The translations under genes and the position numbers were made by a program. A stretch of 64,000 nt of DNA, from contig JBPBQZ010000002.1 of the NCBI GenBank assembly GCA_050955105.1, positions 28,792 to 92,791 of the forward strand. The letters run 5' to 3'. Below are positions 41,318 through 50,845 of the stretch, one piece after another. This DNA comes from JBPBQZ01 sp050955105 (lineage in GTDB: Bacteria; Pseudomonadota; Gammaproteobacteria; Burkholderiales; Burkholderiaceae). Below the pieces are notes generated by a model that was given only the letters and a program-made list of their open reading frames with translations, searched no databases and had not been told where the DNA came from. Position 1 is the first letter of the stretch. Each line of letters begins with the position of its first letter.

Positions 41318-42901
41318 ATGCGCAAATATTTGAAACAAATTGGCCTGATCACGGCCGGACTCGCGTTAGGCGTCATGGCCACGCTGCAGTTCTCCGCCTC
41401 CGCCCAAACCGTCAGCACCGCCCCTCTCCCGCTCGAACAACTGCGTCTTCTGGCCGAAGTCTTCGGTCAGATCAAGCACGAGTATGTCGAACCGGTCGAC
41501 GACAAGAAACTACTGACCGCGGCCATCAAGGGCATGGTGTCCAGCCTCGATCCGCATTCGTCTTATCTCGATAAAACGGATTATCAAGAGCTGCAGGAAC
41601 AGACCAAGGGCAAGTTCGCCGGACTGGGGATCGAGATTTCCCAGGAAGACGGCTTGATCAAGGTTATTTCGCCCATTGAAGACACGCCCGCGTTCCGCGC
41701 CGGCATCCGTCCGGGCGACTTGATCACGCGCATCAACGACAAGCCGGTACGCGGCATGACGCTCGATGCGGCGGTCAAGCAAATGCGCGGCGACCCCGGC
41801 ACCAAGGTCACGCTCACCATCTTCCGCAAATCCGACGACCGCACTTTCCCGGTCACGGTAATGCGCGCGGAGATCCAGGTGAAGAGCGTCAAGACGAAGC
41901 TGGTCACGCCGGACATCGCCTGGGTGCGCGTCACGAGCTTCCAGGAACAGACGGTGCCTGATCTGGCCGCCCGCCTGCAGGACATCGCGCGTCAGCAGCC
42001 GCATCTGAGCGGACTGGTGCTCGATCTGCGCAACAACGGCGGCGGACTGCTGCAAAGCGCGGTCGGCGTTGCGGGTGCGTTCCTGCCGGCCGATGCGGTA
42101 GTCGTGTCGACCAACGGGCAGATCGCCGATGCCAAACAGACGTATCGCAACACGCTTGACGACTATCGCCTGTCGACCACGGCCAGCGACCCGTTGGTGA
42201 ATCTGCCGGCGGTGTTCAAGACGGTGCCGATGATCGTGCTGGTGAATGCCTACTCGGCCTCCGCATCTGAAATCGTCGCCGGCGCGCTGCAAGATCAGCG
42301 ACGTGCGCTGATCATGGGCAAGACCAGCTTCGGCAAGGGTTCCGTGCAAACGGTTCGGCCGTTGACCGCGGACACCGCGTTGCGCCTGACCACCGCGTAT
42401 TACTACACGCCGAGCGGGCGTTCGATCCAGAACAAGGGGATTCGCCCCGACCTGGCGGTCGACCAGTACGCTGATGGCGATCCTGACGACGCGTTGGTAA
42501 CGCGTGAGGTCGATTACCAGAATCACCTGGCCAACACGCAAGATCCGAACGAGAAGCAGGAAGCCGAGGAGCGCGAGAAAGATCGCCTGGAGCAACTGCA
42601 GCAGCTCGAAGAAGAAAACGATAAGAAGACACCGGAGCAGCGGATCAAGGATCGTAATCGCACGCCGCCGGAATTCGGCAGCAAAGACGACTTCATGTTG
42701 ACGCAGGCGCTGCACAAGCTGGCTGGCCAACCGGTCACGCTAAGCAAGTCGTCGGCCGAACGCAAGCTCTCGGCACAAAAGCCGCCGCGTGATGCGTCGG
42801 CCCCGGTGGCGGTGAAGCCCGCGCTGCCGGCGGTTCCCACCGCGGGCTCTGGCGCCGTGTCGGTGCCGGCCAGTGCACCGCAGGCGGAGCCGACGCATTA
42901 G
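41318..42901 (+). CDS. ctpA: Carboxy-terminal processing peptidase (S41)
   Basis: A 527-residue exported protease: signal-anchor (about 10-30), a PDZ domain (GLGIEISQEDGLIKVISPIEDTPAFRAGIRPGD) and the S41 core with catalytic Ser in NAYSASASEIVAGALQDQ and Lys in GKTSFGKGSVQ. A C-terminal charged/Pro-Ala-rich extension of about 130 residues (from DPNEKQEAEEREKD onward) is probably disordered. It trims periplasmic or tail-specific substrates. A CTCAGC/GCTGAG hairpin (41282-41300) lies just upstream. It sits between gpmA and moeB, as in relatives. Confidence 0.95.
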   Translation: MRKYLKQIGLITAGLALGVMATLQFSASAQTVSTAPLPLEQLRLLAEVFGQIKHEYVEPVDDKKLLTAAIKGMVSSLDPHSSYLDKTDYQELQEQTKGKFAGLGIEISQEDGLIKVISPIEDTPAFRAGIRPGDLITRINDKPVRGMTLDAAVKQMRGDPGTKVTLTIFRKSDDRTFPVTVMRAEIQVKSVKTKLVTPDIAWVRVTSFQEQTVPDLAARLQDIARQQPHLSGLVLDLRNNGGGLLQSAVGVAGAFLPADAVVVSTNGQIADAKQTYRNTLDDYRLSTTASDPLVNLPAVFKTVPMIVLVNAYSASASEIVAGALQDQRRALIMGKTSFGKGSVQTVRPLTADTALRLTTAYYYTPSGRSIQNKGIRPDLAVDQYADGDPDDALVTREVDYQNHLANTQDPNEKQEAEEREKDRLEQLQQLEEENDKKTPEQRIKDRNRTPPEFGSKDDFMLTQALHKLAGQPVTLSKSSAERKLSAQKPPRDASAPVAVKPALPAVPTAGSGAVSVPASAPQAEPTH

Positions 42902-42959
42902 CCGCAGGCGCACCAAGCCCGCTTGACTGCGGGCCTGCGGTGGAAGTGATGTACCAGAC

Positions 42960-42994
42960 CGCCCTCGCTGTTGCCAGCGGGGGCGTTTGCCTTT
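42960..42994 (+). terminator. Intrinsic terminator after ctpA
   Basis: CGCCCTCGCT (42960-42969) pairs with AGCGGGGGCG (42976-42985) with one G-U pair, followed by TTTGCCTTT. A second small hairpin, GCCCGC/GCGGGC, lies about 40 bases earlier. Confidence 0.7.
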
Positions 42995-43056
42995 CAGCGA
43001 CGCACGGTGCTCGCGCATTTCAGCGCAATCGAGCCGCCGTCCTTCCGGGAATGTCG

Positions 43057-43833
43057 ATGACAGACGAACAACTGCTACGATATTCGCGCCATATCCTGCT
43101 GGACGAATTCGGCATCGAAGGCCAGCAGCGGCTACTTGACGCGCACGCGCTGGTAATCGGCGCGGGCGGTTTGGGTTCGCCAGCCGCGATGTATCTGGCG
43201 GCGGCGGGCATCGGCAGGCTCACGCTGATCGATGACGATCAGGTCGACCTGACGAACCTGCAACGCCAGATCCTGCACGACACGGCCAGTATCGGCCGCG
43301 CGAAAGTGGATTCGGCGCAGCTCAGCCTGGGCCGATTGAATCCAGACGTACGCGTCCACGGCGTTGCGCTGCGCGCCGACGCGCATTGGCTGGACGCCAC
43401 GCTGGCGGGAAGTCCCGATACGCCGCGGGTCGATGTCGTGCTCGACTGTTCAGACAATTTCGCAACGCGCCAATTGGTCAACCGGGCCTGTGTGATGCAT
43501 GGCGTGCCGCTCGTATCAGGCGCCGCGCTGCGCTTCGACGGCCAGTTGGCCAGCTTCGATTTACGCGATCCGGCGTCACCCTGCTACGCCTGTCTGTTTG
43601 CTCCGGACCAACCGATGGATGAAGCCGCGTGTTCGACGATGGGCGTGTTTTCACCGATCGTCGGCATCATCGGCGCGATGCAAGCGGGCGAGGCAATCAA
43701 GTTGATAAGTGGGATGGGCGATTCGCTGGCAGGACGCCTGCTGATGTTCGATGGCTTGCGTACCAACTTCACCGAAATTCGCCTGCGACGCGACGACGAC
43801 TGCAGCGTATGCGGCCACCGCCATCGAATTTGA
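43057..43833 (+). CDS. moeB: ThiF/MoeB family adenylyltransferase
   Basis: A 258-residue E1-like enzyme: RYSRHILLDEFGIEGQQRL, nucleotide loop GAGGLGSPAAMYLAAAGIG, the catalytic Cys region EAACSTMGVFSPIVG and two zinc Cys pairs (CYAC, CSVC). It activates MoaD/ThiS-type sulfur carriers for molybdopterin or thiamine. I start at 43057 because GGGA lies 6 bases upstream; the ATG at 43051 would leave no spacing. No moa or thi gene is nearby, so MoeB versus ThiF is open. Confidence 0.88.
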   Translation: MTDEQLLRYSRHILLDEFGIEGQQRLLDAHALVIGAGGLGSPAAMYLAAAGIGRLTLIDDDQVDLTNLQRQILHDTASIGRAKVDSAQLSLGRLNPDVRVHGVALRADAHWLDATLAGSPDTPRVDVVLDCSDNFATRQLVNRACVMHGVPLVSGAALRFDGQLASFDLRDPASPCYACLFAPDQPMDEAACSTMGVFSPIVGIIGAMQAGEAIKLISGMGDSLAGRLLMFDGLRTNFTEIRLRRDDDCSVCGHRHRI

Positions 43834-43873
43834 GCGGACTCCGCCACCCAGCGCGCTGCAGCGGCACCATGCC

Positions 43874-45628
43874 TCAAACGTTGGCAATCCGATCAAGCGC
43901 GTTTTCCACGTCGATCGGCTCGTAGGCGTTCATCAAGTCGGCCACCGCCCGCTTGAGAGCAGGAATGCGTGCATGCAGCACTTCCCGCTTCACGCGCAGC
44001 AGTTGGCTCGGGTGCATCGAGAATTCGGTTAGCCCCATGCCAAGCAGCAAGCGCGTATAAGCCGCGTCGCCGGCCATCTCACCGCATAGCGACACCGGCA
44101 CGCCGGCGCGATTGGCGCCTTCGATTGTGCGACAGATCAGATGAAGCACGGCCGGGTGCAAAGGGTCGTACAAGTGCGCGACCGAATTGTCCGCACGGTC
44201 GATGGCAAGCGTGTATTGAATCAAGTCGTTGGTGCCGATCGACAGGAAGTCGAGCCGCCGCAGGAACAGCGGCAGGGCCAGCGCGGCCGCGGGAATTTCG
44301 ATCATGCCGCCGATGCGGATATCGGGGTCATAGGCATGACCCGCGCTATCGCACTGGCGCCGCGCCTCATTGATCAATTCCAGCGTCTGGTCGATTTCAC
44401 GCGCATGCGCGAGCATCGGCACTAGAATTTTCACCGGCCCGGCCGTCGACGCACGCAAGATGGCGCGCAGTTGCGTCAGAAACATCTGCGGCTCGGACAA
44501 GCACCAGCGAATCGCCCGCAACCCGAGTGCGGGATTCGCCGCCGGCTCGGGGCTTTCGCCAGCGCGACCGTCCAACGGTTTGTCAGAGCCGACATCGATG
44601 GTACGTATCGTCACCGGCAAACCGCGCATCGATTCGATCGCGCTTCGATACGCCAGCACCTGCTCTTCCTCATCAGGCAAATCATCTTCCCGATTCATGA
44701 ACAGGAATTCGGTACGGAACAGCCCGATGCCGACGGCCCCGGCGGCACACGCCGCCTCGGCGTCTTGCGGCATCTCGATATTCGCCATCAACGAAATGTG
44801 CGTGCCATCGAGGCTTTGCGCAGGCGATGTTTTCAAACGACCGAGCTTTTGCTGCTCGAGCAGGCATTCGCTCTGCTTGAATGTGTATTCTTCCAGCACC
44901 AGCGGCGCCGGATCGATGATGACCACGCCTTCTTCGCCGTCGATGATGATCAGATCGTCCTGGCGAATCAGCAAGCTGGCCTGCTGCACGCCAACCGTGG
45001 CGGGAATTCCGAAGCTGCGCGCGACGATGGCCGTATGCGAGGTGCGCCCACCCAGGTCGGTCACGAAGCCACGAAAGCTGCGCGTCTTCAGTTGCAGCAT
45101 GTCGGCCGGCGAGATATCGCGAGCCACCACGATCATCTCTGGAAATGTGCCGGCGCCGTCGGCGTTCAATACGGGCACCGCATTCAGCGAACCGGCGAGT
45201 GCCTTGAGCACGCGCTCGACCACCTGCTCGATATCGGCTTTGCGCTCACGCAGATATTCGTCTTCGATTTCGTCGAAATGGCGGCTGAGCCGTTCCAGTT
45301 GCTCGGTGAGCGCCCATTCCGCGTTATAGCGGCGCGTGCGAATCAGATCGACCGTCGCATCACCCAGCATGACATCGCGCAAGATCAGGCGATGTACGTT
45401 GAGGAACGCGCTCATCTCGCCCGGCGCGTCATCCGGAAGTGCCAGCCGCAAGGTGTCGAGCTCGCGCTCGACGGCGTTTTGGGCGGCTTCGAAACGCAGA
45501 ATTTCCTGGTCGATGTGGTCCAGCTCGACCAGGTATTGGTCGACGTCGAGCGCCGCGGCGCCGAGCAAATGCGCGCGACCGATCGCAATGCCGCGCGACA
45601 CGGGAATGCCATGTAAGGTAAAAGACAC
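43874..45628 (-). CDS. ptsI: PTS enzyme I (phosphoenolpyruvate-protein phosphotransferase)
   Basis: A 584-residue EI. The phosphohistidine is His198 in GGRTSHTAIVARS; the PEP-binding C-terminal domain has GIGLFRTEFLFMNRED and the signature near GTNDLIQYTLAIDRAD. It transfers phosphate from PEP to HPr. It is the last gene of EIIA-Man-ptsH-ptsI, 16 bases after ptsH. There is no sugar permease in the cluster. Confidence 0.97.
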   Translation of the reverse strand: MSFTLHGIPVSRGIAIGRAHLLGAAALDVDQYLVELDHIDQEILRFEAAQNAVERELDTLRLALPDDAPGEMSAFLNVHRLILRDVMLGDATVDLIRTRRYNAEWALTEQLERLSRHFDEIEDEYLRERKADIEQVVERVLKALAGSLNAVPVLNADGAGTFPEMIVVARDISPADMLQLKTRSFRGFVTDLGGRTSHTAIVARSFGIPATVGVQQASLLIRQDDLIIIDGEEGVVIIDPAPLVLEEYTFKQSECLLEQQKLGRLKTSPAQSLDGTHISLMANIEMPQDAEAACAAGAVGIGLFRTEFLFMNREDDLPDEEEQVLAYRSAIESMRGLPVTIRTIDVGSDKPLDGRAGESPEPAANPALGLRAIRWCLSEPQMFLTQLRAILRASTAGPVKILVPMLAHAREIDQTLELINEARRQCDSAGHAYDPDIRIGGMIEIPAAALALPLFLRRLDFLSIGTNDLIQYTLAIDRADNSVAHLYDPLHPAVLHLICRTIEGANRAGVPVSLCGEMAGDAAYTRLLLGMGLTEFSMHPSQLLRVKREVLHARIPALKRAVADLMNAYEPIDVENALDRIANV

Positions 45629-45644
45629 CCGCGCCTCCTGAGCT

Positions 45645-45914
45645 CTAAGCGCCTTCGCCGAATTTGTCGGCGATCAAGTCCGCTATGGCTTTCATCGCTT
45701 CGGCCTCGTCGACCCCCGCGGTCTCCACGAGCACCTTGCTGCCCATACCTGCCGCCAGCATCATCACCCCCATAATGCTTTTGGCATTGATGCGGCGTCC
45801 ATTGCGGGTCATCCATATGTCGCATTCGAAGCGACCGGCGATCTGCGTCAGCTTGGCCGACGCGCGTGCATGCAGTCCGAGCTTGTTGCGAATTTCAATT
45901 TCTTGTTCGAGCAT
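45645..45914 (-). CDS. ptsH: Phosphocarrier protein HPr
   Basis: An 89-residue HPr with His15 (LGLHARASAKL) and Ser46 (INAKSIMG). His15 receives phosphate from EI; Ser46 is the target of HprK, which is encoded at 2399. Its start overlaps the end of the EIIA-Man gene by 20 bases. Confidence 0.97.
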   Translation of the reverse strand: MLEQEIEIRNKLGLHARASAKLTQIAGRFECDIWMTRNGRRINAKSIMGVMMLAAGMGSKVLVETAGVDEAEAMKAIADLIADKFGEGA

Positions 45915-46539
45915 GGTGCAGTGGGGTGCCGGATGCGCGCGGCAGTTCTTCGGAATAATTGTTGTCGTTCGACCGGCTCACGCGGGCTTCGTTCTTTTTG
46001 TTACTGAGCGGGCGCACACTTTCACTAATCGAGCCCCGCGGCACGTCAGTCGCCGGCGCCGGCGACGCGCTTTCGATGATCGAGCCGCCCTCTTCGCCGC
46101 AGCACGGCGATCCAAGGCCTGCCGCAACGGCACTGGCCAGGGCATCGAGGCCCGCTCGCTCCATGCATTGAATACCTTTCGAGGCGCCGGCAAGCGCTTT
46201 GTCCACCAAGGTATCCAGTGGCGTGCCACGATAACAAACGGCACGCACCAGCATTGGCAGATTGACTCCCGCCAGCACCCGGATGCCCGGCATCGGCGCC
46301 AGACGCGCGGCAATATTCGCCGGCGTGGCGCCCAGCAAATCGGTCAGCACCAGCGTGCCATTGTTTTCCTGCAGTTTTTCCGCCTGCTCTCGCGCTTCTT
46401 GCAGCAATAGCACGGGGTCACTGTCGGGCAATACATCGATCACCGCAATGCGCGCCGGTAATCCGCCATAAATATGTGCGAGGCAATCGCGCAGCGCGCT
46501 GGCGAACGGCGCATGGGCGATGATCAGAATTCCAGCCAT
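45895..46539 (-). CDS. PTS EIIA, mannose/fructose type, with extended tail
   Basis: A 214-residue protein. Residues 1-135 form an EIIA-Man domain: phospho-His9 in ILIIAHAPFASALRD and LVLTDLLGATPANIAARL. The family usually ends near 130-155; here about 60 further residues (Cys-Cys pair, Ser/Pro-rich, then Asn/Lys/Arg-rich) follow and overlap ptsH by 20 bases. No IIB, IIC or IID partner is nearby, so this is probably a regulatory acceptor. The tail may be a lineage-specific extension or reflect a lost stop. Confidence 0.88.
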   Translation of the reverse strand: MAGILIIAHAPFASALRDCLAHIYGGLPARIAVIDVLPDSDPVLLLQEAREQAEKLQENNGTLVLTDLLGATPANIAARLAPMPGIRVLAGVNLPMLVRAVCYRGTPLDTLVDKALAGASKGIQCMERAGLDALASAVAAGLGSPCCGEEGGSIIESASPAPATDVPRGSISESVRPLSNKKNEARVSRSNDNNYSEELPRASGTPLHHARTRN

Positions 46540-46590
46540 ATCGGTTCGGAGGTCGATCCGCTCAAATGACATACATCCGATTCGCTGCAA

Positions 46591-46825
46591 AGCGCGAAAC
46601 GGACAAAAGAACCTGATGCGGCAGCCCTGGCCGGCAGGTAGGACCCGCCGCCAGATCTCGGCTCGGGTAGGAAGGCGTCTTAGCCATATTTCGCTATTGT
46701 ATCAATCGTTACGCCGGAAAGTTTTTCGGCGACGCGTCGCGGACGATAGATACAACAAGCAGGTCGGCAGCCAACGCTCCCCGTTACCGCTCGCCCGAAA
46801 CGATAACGCCCACTAAACACTGATG
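46591..46825. other. Intergenic region between gshB and the PTS operon
   Basis: About 235 bases upstream of the EIIA-Man gene (leftward). A leftward TACAAT (bases 46701-46696) is a possible -10; no convincing -35. Nothing else seen. Confidence 0.3.
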
Positions 46826-47791
46826 CTAATGCGCGGCGGCCCGCTCCAGCGCATCGATAAACATTGCCGCGACGTTGAATTGCGTCTGGTCGCTTATTTC
46901 CCGGAAACAGGTGGGGCTCGTAACATTGATTTCCGTCAGCCAATCGCCGATGGCATCCAGGCCCACCAGCAATAAACCCCGCTCGGCCAACACCGGCCCC
47001 AGCGTTTTCGCTATTTCCAGATCGCGAGCCGATAAGGGCTGCGCGCGTCCTATGCCACCTGCTGCCAGATTACCCCGTATTTCGGTACCTTGCGGAATGC
47101 GCGCCAATGCAAAAGGCACCGGCTCACCGCCGATCAGGAGGATGCGTTTGTCGCCATCCTTGATCTCGGGGATATAACGCTGCGCCATGATGGTCTGCAC
47201 GCCGTTGTCGCTCAGGGTCTCGATAATCGAGCCGAGATTCATCGCGTCTTCGCGCACGCGGAAAATGCCCATGCCGCCCATGCCGTCGAGCGGTTTCAGA
47301 ATCACGTCGCCGTGCTGCGCGTGAAAAGCACGCAGCCGCGCGGCATCGCGCGTCACCAAAGTCGGCGAAACAAACTGCGGGAACTCGCCGATTGCGAGCT
47401 TTTCCGAGTGATCGCGCAGCGCGCGCGGCTTGTTGAAAACGCGCGCGCCGGCGCGCTCAGCCAATTCCAATAGCCAGGTCGCGGTCACGAACTCCATATC
47501 GAATGGCGGATCTTTGCGCATCACCACCGCGTCGAAGCGCGTCAGCGCCATGTTCACCGCTGGGGCGGGCGCGTACCAGGCTTCACCGTCGGGCAAATTG
47601 CCGGAATCGACCGGCAGCAATGAAATCGGCGTTATAAGCGCTTCCACGACGCCGCGGCTATACGCCAGATCACGTGTTTCACAAACAAACAGCCGGTGGC
47701 CACGCTTGGCCGCCTCGGCCATCATCGCGTAGGTGCTGTCCTTGTAGATCTTGAAATGGCCGAGCGGATCGGCAATGAAAAGTATGTCCAT
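46826..47791 (-). CDS. gshB: Glutathione synthetase
   Basis: A 321-residue ATP-grasp enzyme starting MDILFIADPLGHFKIYKDSTYAMM. The ATP-grasp core has GDVILKPLDGMGGMGIFRV and the end has GLDAIGDWLTEINVTSPTCFREI. It joins glycine to gamma-glutamylcysteine. Start at ATG 47791. It follows gshA by 16 bases on the same strand, so the two form a glutathione operon. Confidence 0.97.
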   Translation of the reverse strand: MDILFIADPLGHFKIYKDSTYAMMAEAAKRGHRLFVCETRDLAYSRGVVEALITPISLLPVDSGNLPDGEAWYAPAPAVNMALTRFDAVVMRKDPPFDMEFVTATWLLELAERAGARVFNKPRALRDHSEKLAIGEFPQFVSPTLVTRDAARLRAFHAQHGDVILKPLDGMGGMGIFRVREDAMNLGSIIETLSDNGVQTIMAQRYIPEIKDGDKRILLIGGEPVPFALARIPQGTEIRGNLAAGGIGRAQPLSARDLEIAKTLGPVLAERGLLLVGLDAIGDWLTEINVTSPTCFREISDQTQFNVAAMFIDALERAAAH

Positions 47792-47807
47792 TATGTAAGC
47801 CGTCACC

Positions 47808-49097
47808 TCAGACCTGGATCGCTTCCGGATCGGTTTTTTCCAGCTCGATCGAGGCAGCCAGCAAGCCGAGCCGGGCGACCACACCATACATATAGAAGCG
47901 GTTGGGCGGCGCGAGACCGGGTTTGGCATGCGCATCGGGCAGCGCCGAGTGCTCGAACGCCAAGGGCACGAAATGCATGCCGGGCGAATTCAGATTCTGG
48001 TCACGTTCGCGGTCGGTGTTGACGCGATAAAAGCCGCCGACCACGTAGTGGTCGATCATGTACACCACCGGCTCCGCAGCCGCGTCTTCAACGCGTTCGA
48101 AGGTGTAGACGCCCTCCTGCACGATCAGATCGTGCACTTCCAGGCCATCTTTGACGGCACTCATGCGGCTACGCTCGCGCCGGTTCATGCGCCCGATTTC
48201 CGCGGCGTCATGCACCGTCAACACGCCCATTCCGTAGGTGCCGGCGTCCGCCTTGACCACTACATAGGGCTTTTCGTGGATGCCGTATTCCCGATACTTC
48301 TTGGCGGTCTTCTTGAGCACGGTATCGACCGCCTCGGCCAGGCGCTCCTCGCCGACGTGTTCGTTGAAATCGATGCCCGCGCAGTGAACAAAATAAGGAT
48401 TCAACATCCACGGGTCGACATCGATCAGTTTCGCGAACTTCTTTGCGACGTCGTCGTAGCAGGAGAAATGCGTCGATTTGCGGCGCACCGACCAGCCTGC
48501 GTGCAGCGGCGGCAGCAGATACTGTTCGTGCAGATCTTCCAGAATCGGCGGCAGGCCGGCCGACAGATCATTGTTCAACAAGATCGAACAAGGGTCGAAG
48601 TTGCGCAGCCCCAGTCGGCGCGGTGAACGCTCCAGCGGTTCCAGCACCAGCTTCCGGCCATCGGGCAATGACAGCGTCAGCGGATCGTCGAGATCTTCGT
48701 CGAGACTGCCCAGGCGCACGTTGAGGCCGGCCTGGCGCATCACGGCGGACAGTTTCGCGAGGTTCTGCAGATAAGACATGTCGCGCGTGCGGCGCTCTGG
48801 AATCAGCAGCAGGTTTTTCGCATCGGGACAGATTTTTTCGATCGACGCCATGGCCGCCTGCACGGCAAGCGGCATGACCTCGTCGGACAGGTGATTGAAG
48901 CCGCCGGGAAATAAATTGGTATCGACCGGTGCCAGCTTGAAGCCGGCATTACGCAGATCGACCGAGCAGTAGAACGGCGGCGTATGTTCCTGCCACTCGA
49001 GACGAAACCACCGCTCGATTGCCGGCGTCGCGTCGAGAATTTTCCGCTCGAGATCGAGCAGCGGACCGTTGAGCGCGGTGACGAGGTGGGGAACCAT
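47808..49097 (-). CDS. gshA: Glutamate-cysteine ligase (proteobacterial GshA type)
   Basis: A 429-residue enzyme of the non-enterobacterial GshA group found in beta- and gammaproteobacteria. Landmarks are WQEHTPPFYCSVDLRNAGFKLAPVDTNLFPGGFNHL, WSVRRKSTHFSCYDDVAKKFA and VVKADAGTYGMGVL. It makes gamma-glutamylcysteine. Start at ATG 49097; upstream in-frame codons run into the amtB terminator region and are not conserved. Confidence 0.93.
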   Translation of the reverse strand: MVPHLVTALNGPLLDLERKILDATPAIERWFRLEWQEHTPPFYCSVDLRNAGFKLAPVDTNLFPGGFNHLSDEVMPLAVQAAMASIEKICPDAKNLLLIPERRTRDMSYLQNLAKLSAVMRQAGLNVRLGSLDEDLDDPLTLSLPDGRKLVLEPLERSPRRLGLRNFDPCSILLNNDLSAGLPPILEDLHEQYLLPPLHAGWSVRRKSTHFSCYDDVAKKFAKLIDVDPWMLNPYFVHCAGIDFNEHVGEERLAEAVDTVLKKTAKKYREYGIHEKPYVVVKADAGTYGMGVLTVHDAAEIGRMNRRERSRMSAVKDGLEVHDLIVQEGVYTFERVEDAAAEPVVYMIDHYVVGGFYRVNTDRERDQNLNSPGMHFVPLAFEHSALPDAHAKPGLAPPNRFYMYGVVARLGLLAASIELEKTDPEAIQV

Positions 49098-49244
49098 TGA
49101 TGTCTCGCGTGCGTGAAAACAAGGGATTGTAGAGCAATTGCCCTGCGCAACTGGGGATGGACGGGGCAAATGCAAGGTCTTCTGTCCCAAAAATAGGCGC
49201 CGCGTCATGGCGCTTCGGCAAATCGAGACAGACCATCCGGATCA

Positions 49245-49273
49245 TAAAAAAAAGGCCCGCCAGAAGGCGGGCC
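49245..49273 (-). terminator. Intrinsic terminator of amtB
   Basis: On the minus strand GGCCCGCC and GGCGGGCC form an 8-bp stem around a TTCT loop, followed by eight or nine T. It ends the glnK-amtB transcript before gshA. Confidence 0.93.
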
Positions 49274-49307
49274 AATGTCGCTGCTCTCGCTTGAACCAGA
49301 ATTTTGC

Positions 49308-50822
49308 TTATTCGACGTGCTCGCCGTGCAGCGAGATGTCGAGACCTTCGCGTTCTTCTTCTTCCGTCACACGCAGGCCGATCACGATATCGATGATCTT
49401 CAGCAGGATGAACGTCACCACGCCGCTATAGATCAAGGTGCACAGAATACCCTTGAGCTGCAGCAGAACGTTGCCATCGGAACCGCCGATCGCCTTGACC
49501 GCGAACACACCGGTCAGGAGCGCGCCGATGATACCGCCCACGCCGTGCACACCGAACGCGTCCAGGGAATCGTCGTAGCCCAGCTTGATCTTCAGCCAAG
49601 TAGCCGACCAGAAGCAGACCACGCCCGCCACGATGCCGATAACCAAGGAGCCCAGCACACCGACGAAGCCCGAAGCCGGCGTAATGGCCACCAGACCAGC
49701 AACCGCGCCAGAGGCGATGCCCAACACCGACGGCTTGCCCTTGACGATCCACTCCGCGAACACCCATGCCAGAGCGGCAGCGGCGGTAGCGATTTGCGTC
49801 GCCATCATCGCGAACCCGGCACGGCCATCAGCCGCCACGGCGGAACCCGCGTTGAAACCAAACCAGCCGACCCACAACATCGAAGCACCGATCAGCGTCA
49901 GCACCAGGTTGTGCGGAGCCATCACTTCACGGCCGTAGCCAACACGCTTGCCCATTACCAGACAGCAGACCAGACCTGCGATACCCGCGTTGATGTGAAC
50001 CACGGTACCACCGGCGAAGTCGAGGATGCCCGCGGCAGCCAGCCAGCCGGTCGGTTCCCAGACCATGTGCGCGATCGGCGAGTAGACGATGAGTGACCAC
50101 AACACCATGAACACCAGCATCGCGGAAAACTTCATCCGGTCAGCGAACGCACCGCAGATCAAGGCCGGCGTGATGATCGCAAAGGTCATCTGGAACATCA
50201 TGAACACCGATTCCGGAATCGTGCCGGCCAGGTGACTGACGGTCAGAGACGTCGCCGTATCGCCCTTCACATAAGACATGCCAGACAGGAAGACTCGCGA
50301 GAATCCGCCGATAAAGGCATTGCCGGGAGTGAAGGCCAAGCTGTAGCCGACGACCACCCAGACGATCGTGACCGCGCAGGTGATGGCGAAGCTCTGCATG
50401 AGCGTTGCCAGCACGTTTTTCTTGCGAACCATACCGCCGTAGAACAAGGCCAGCCCTGGGATCGTCATGAACAGCACGAGGGCGGTGGAAGTCAGCATCC
50501 AGGCGGTGTCGCCCGAGTTGATCTTCGAGGAGTCGACCGTATTCGGCGCCGTGGGGGCCGCCGGGGCAGCTGCCGCGGGCGCACTGGCTCCCGAAGCAGC
50601 AACCGTGGCCGAGGTTGCGTCAGAGGTGGCATTCGCCGTGCCTGCCGTTGCGACTTCAGAACTACCAGTTACGGCAGACGCGGGTGCACTGGCTGCGGAC
50701 GAGTCACTGGCAACGACGGCCGAAGTCGCCGAAGCCGCTGAAGCGTCTTGGGCAAGCGCCGTCGCCATACCGGCGGCAGCCAGTGAACCCGCGAGCAGAA
50801 TGCTCATTAAAACTTTGCGCAT
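49308..50822 (-). CDS. amtB: Ammonium transporter with extended N terminus
   Basis: A 504-residue AmtB. A signal peptide (cleavage after ALAQ near residue 25) is followed by an Ala/Ser/Thr-rich stretch of about 75 residues before the first core helix (DTAWMLTSTALVLFMTIPGLALFYGG). The AmtB signature DFAGGTVVHINAG and the pore-lining region HGVGGIIGALLTG are intact. It conducts ammonia/ammonium and is gated by GlnK, encoded 23 bases upstream. The low-complexity leader is longer than in enterobacterial AmtB but seen in some Burkholderiales. Confidence 0.95.
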   Translation of the reverse strand: MRKVLMSILLAGSLAAAGMATALAQDASAASATSAVVASDSSAASAPASAVTGSSEVATAGTANATSDATSATVAASGASAPAAAAPAAPTAPNTVDSSKINSGDTAWMLTSTALVLFMTIPGLALFYGGMVRKKNVLATLMQSFAITCAVTIVWVVVGYSLAFTPGNAFIGGFSRVFLSGMSYVKGDTATSLTVSHLAGTIPESVFMMFQMTFAIITPALICGAFADRMKFSAMLVFMVLWSLIVYSPIAHMVWEPTGWLAAAGILDFAGGTVVHINAGIAGLVCCLVMGKRVGYGREVMAPHNLVLTLIGASMLWVGWFGFNAGSAVAADGRAGFAMMATQIATAAAALAWVFAEWIVKGKPSVLGIASGAVAGLVAITPASGFVGVLGSLVIGIVAGVVCFWSATWLKIKLGYDDSLDAFGVHGVGGIIGALLTGVFAVKAIGGSDGNVLLQLKGILCTLIYSGVVTFILLKIIDIVIGLRVTEEEEREGLDISLHGEHVE

Positions 50823-50845
50823 GATTTTATTTCCTCTTGGCGATC

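Noticed and set aside
44471..45616. A 381-codon open frame on the plus strand
   Set aside because: It lies wholly antisense to ptsI, whose motifs are unmistakable; the translation has no family character.
46826..47935. gshB frame extended to 47935
   Set aside because: The extra 48 residues overlap gshA and are not conserved; the canonical MDILFIADP start is at 47791.
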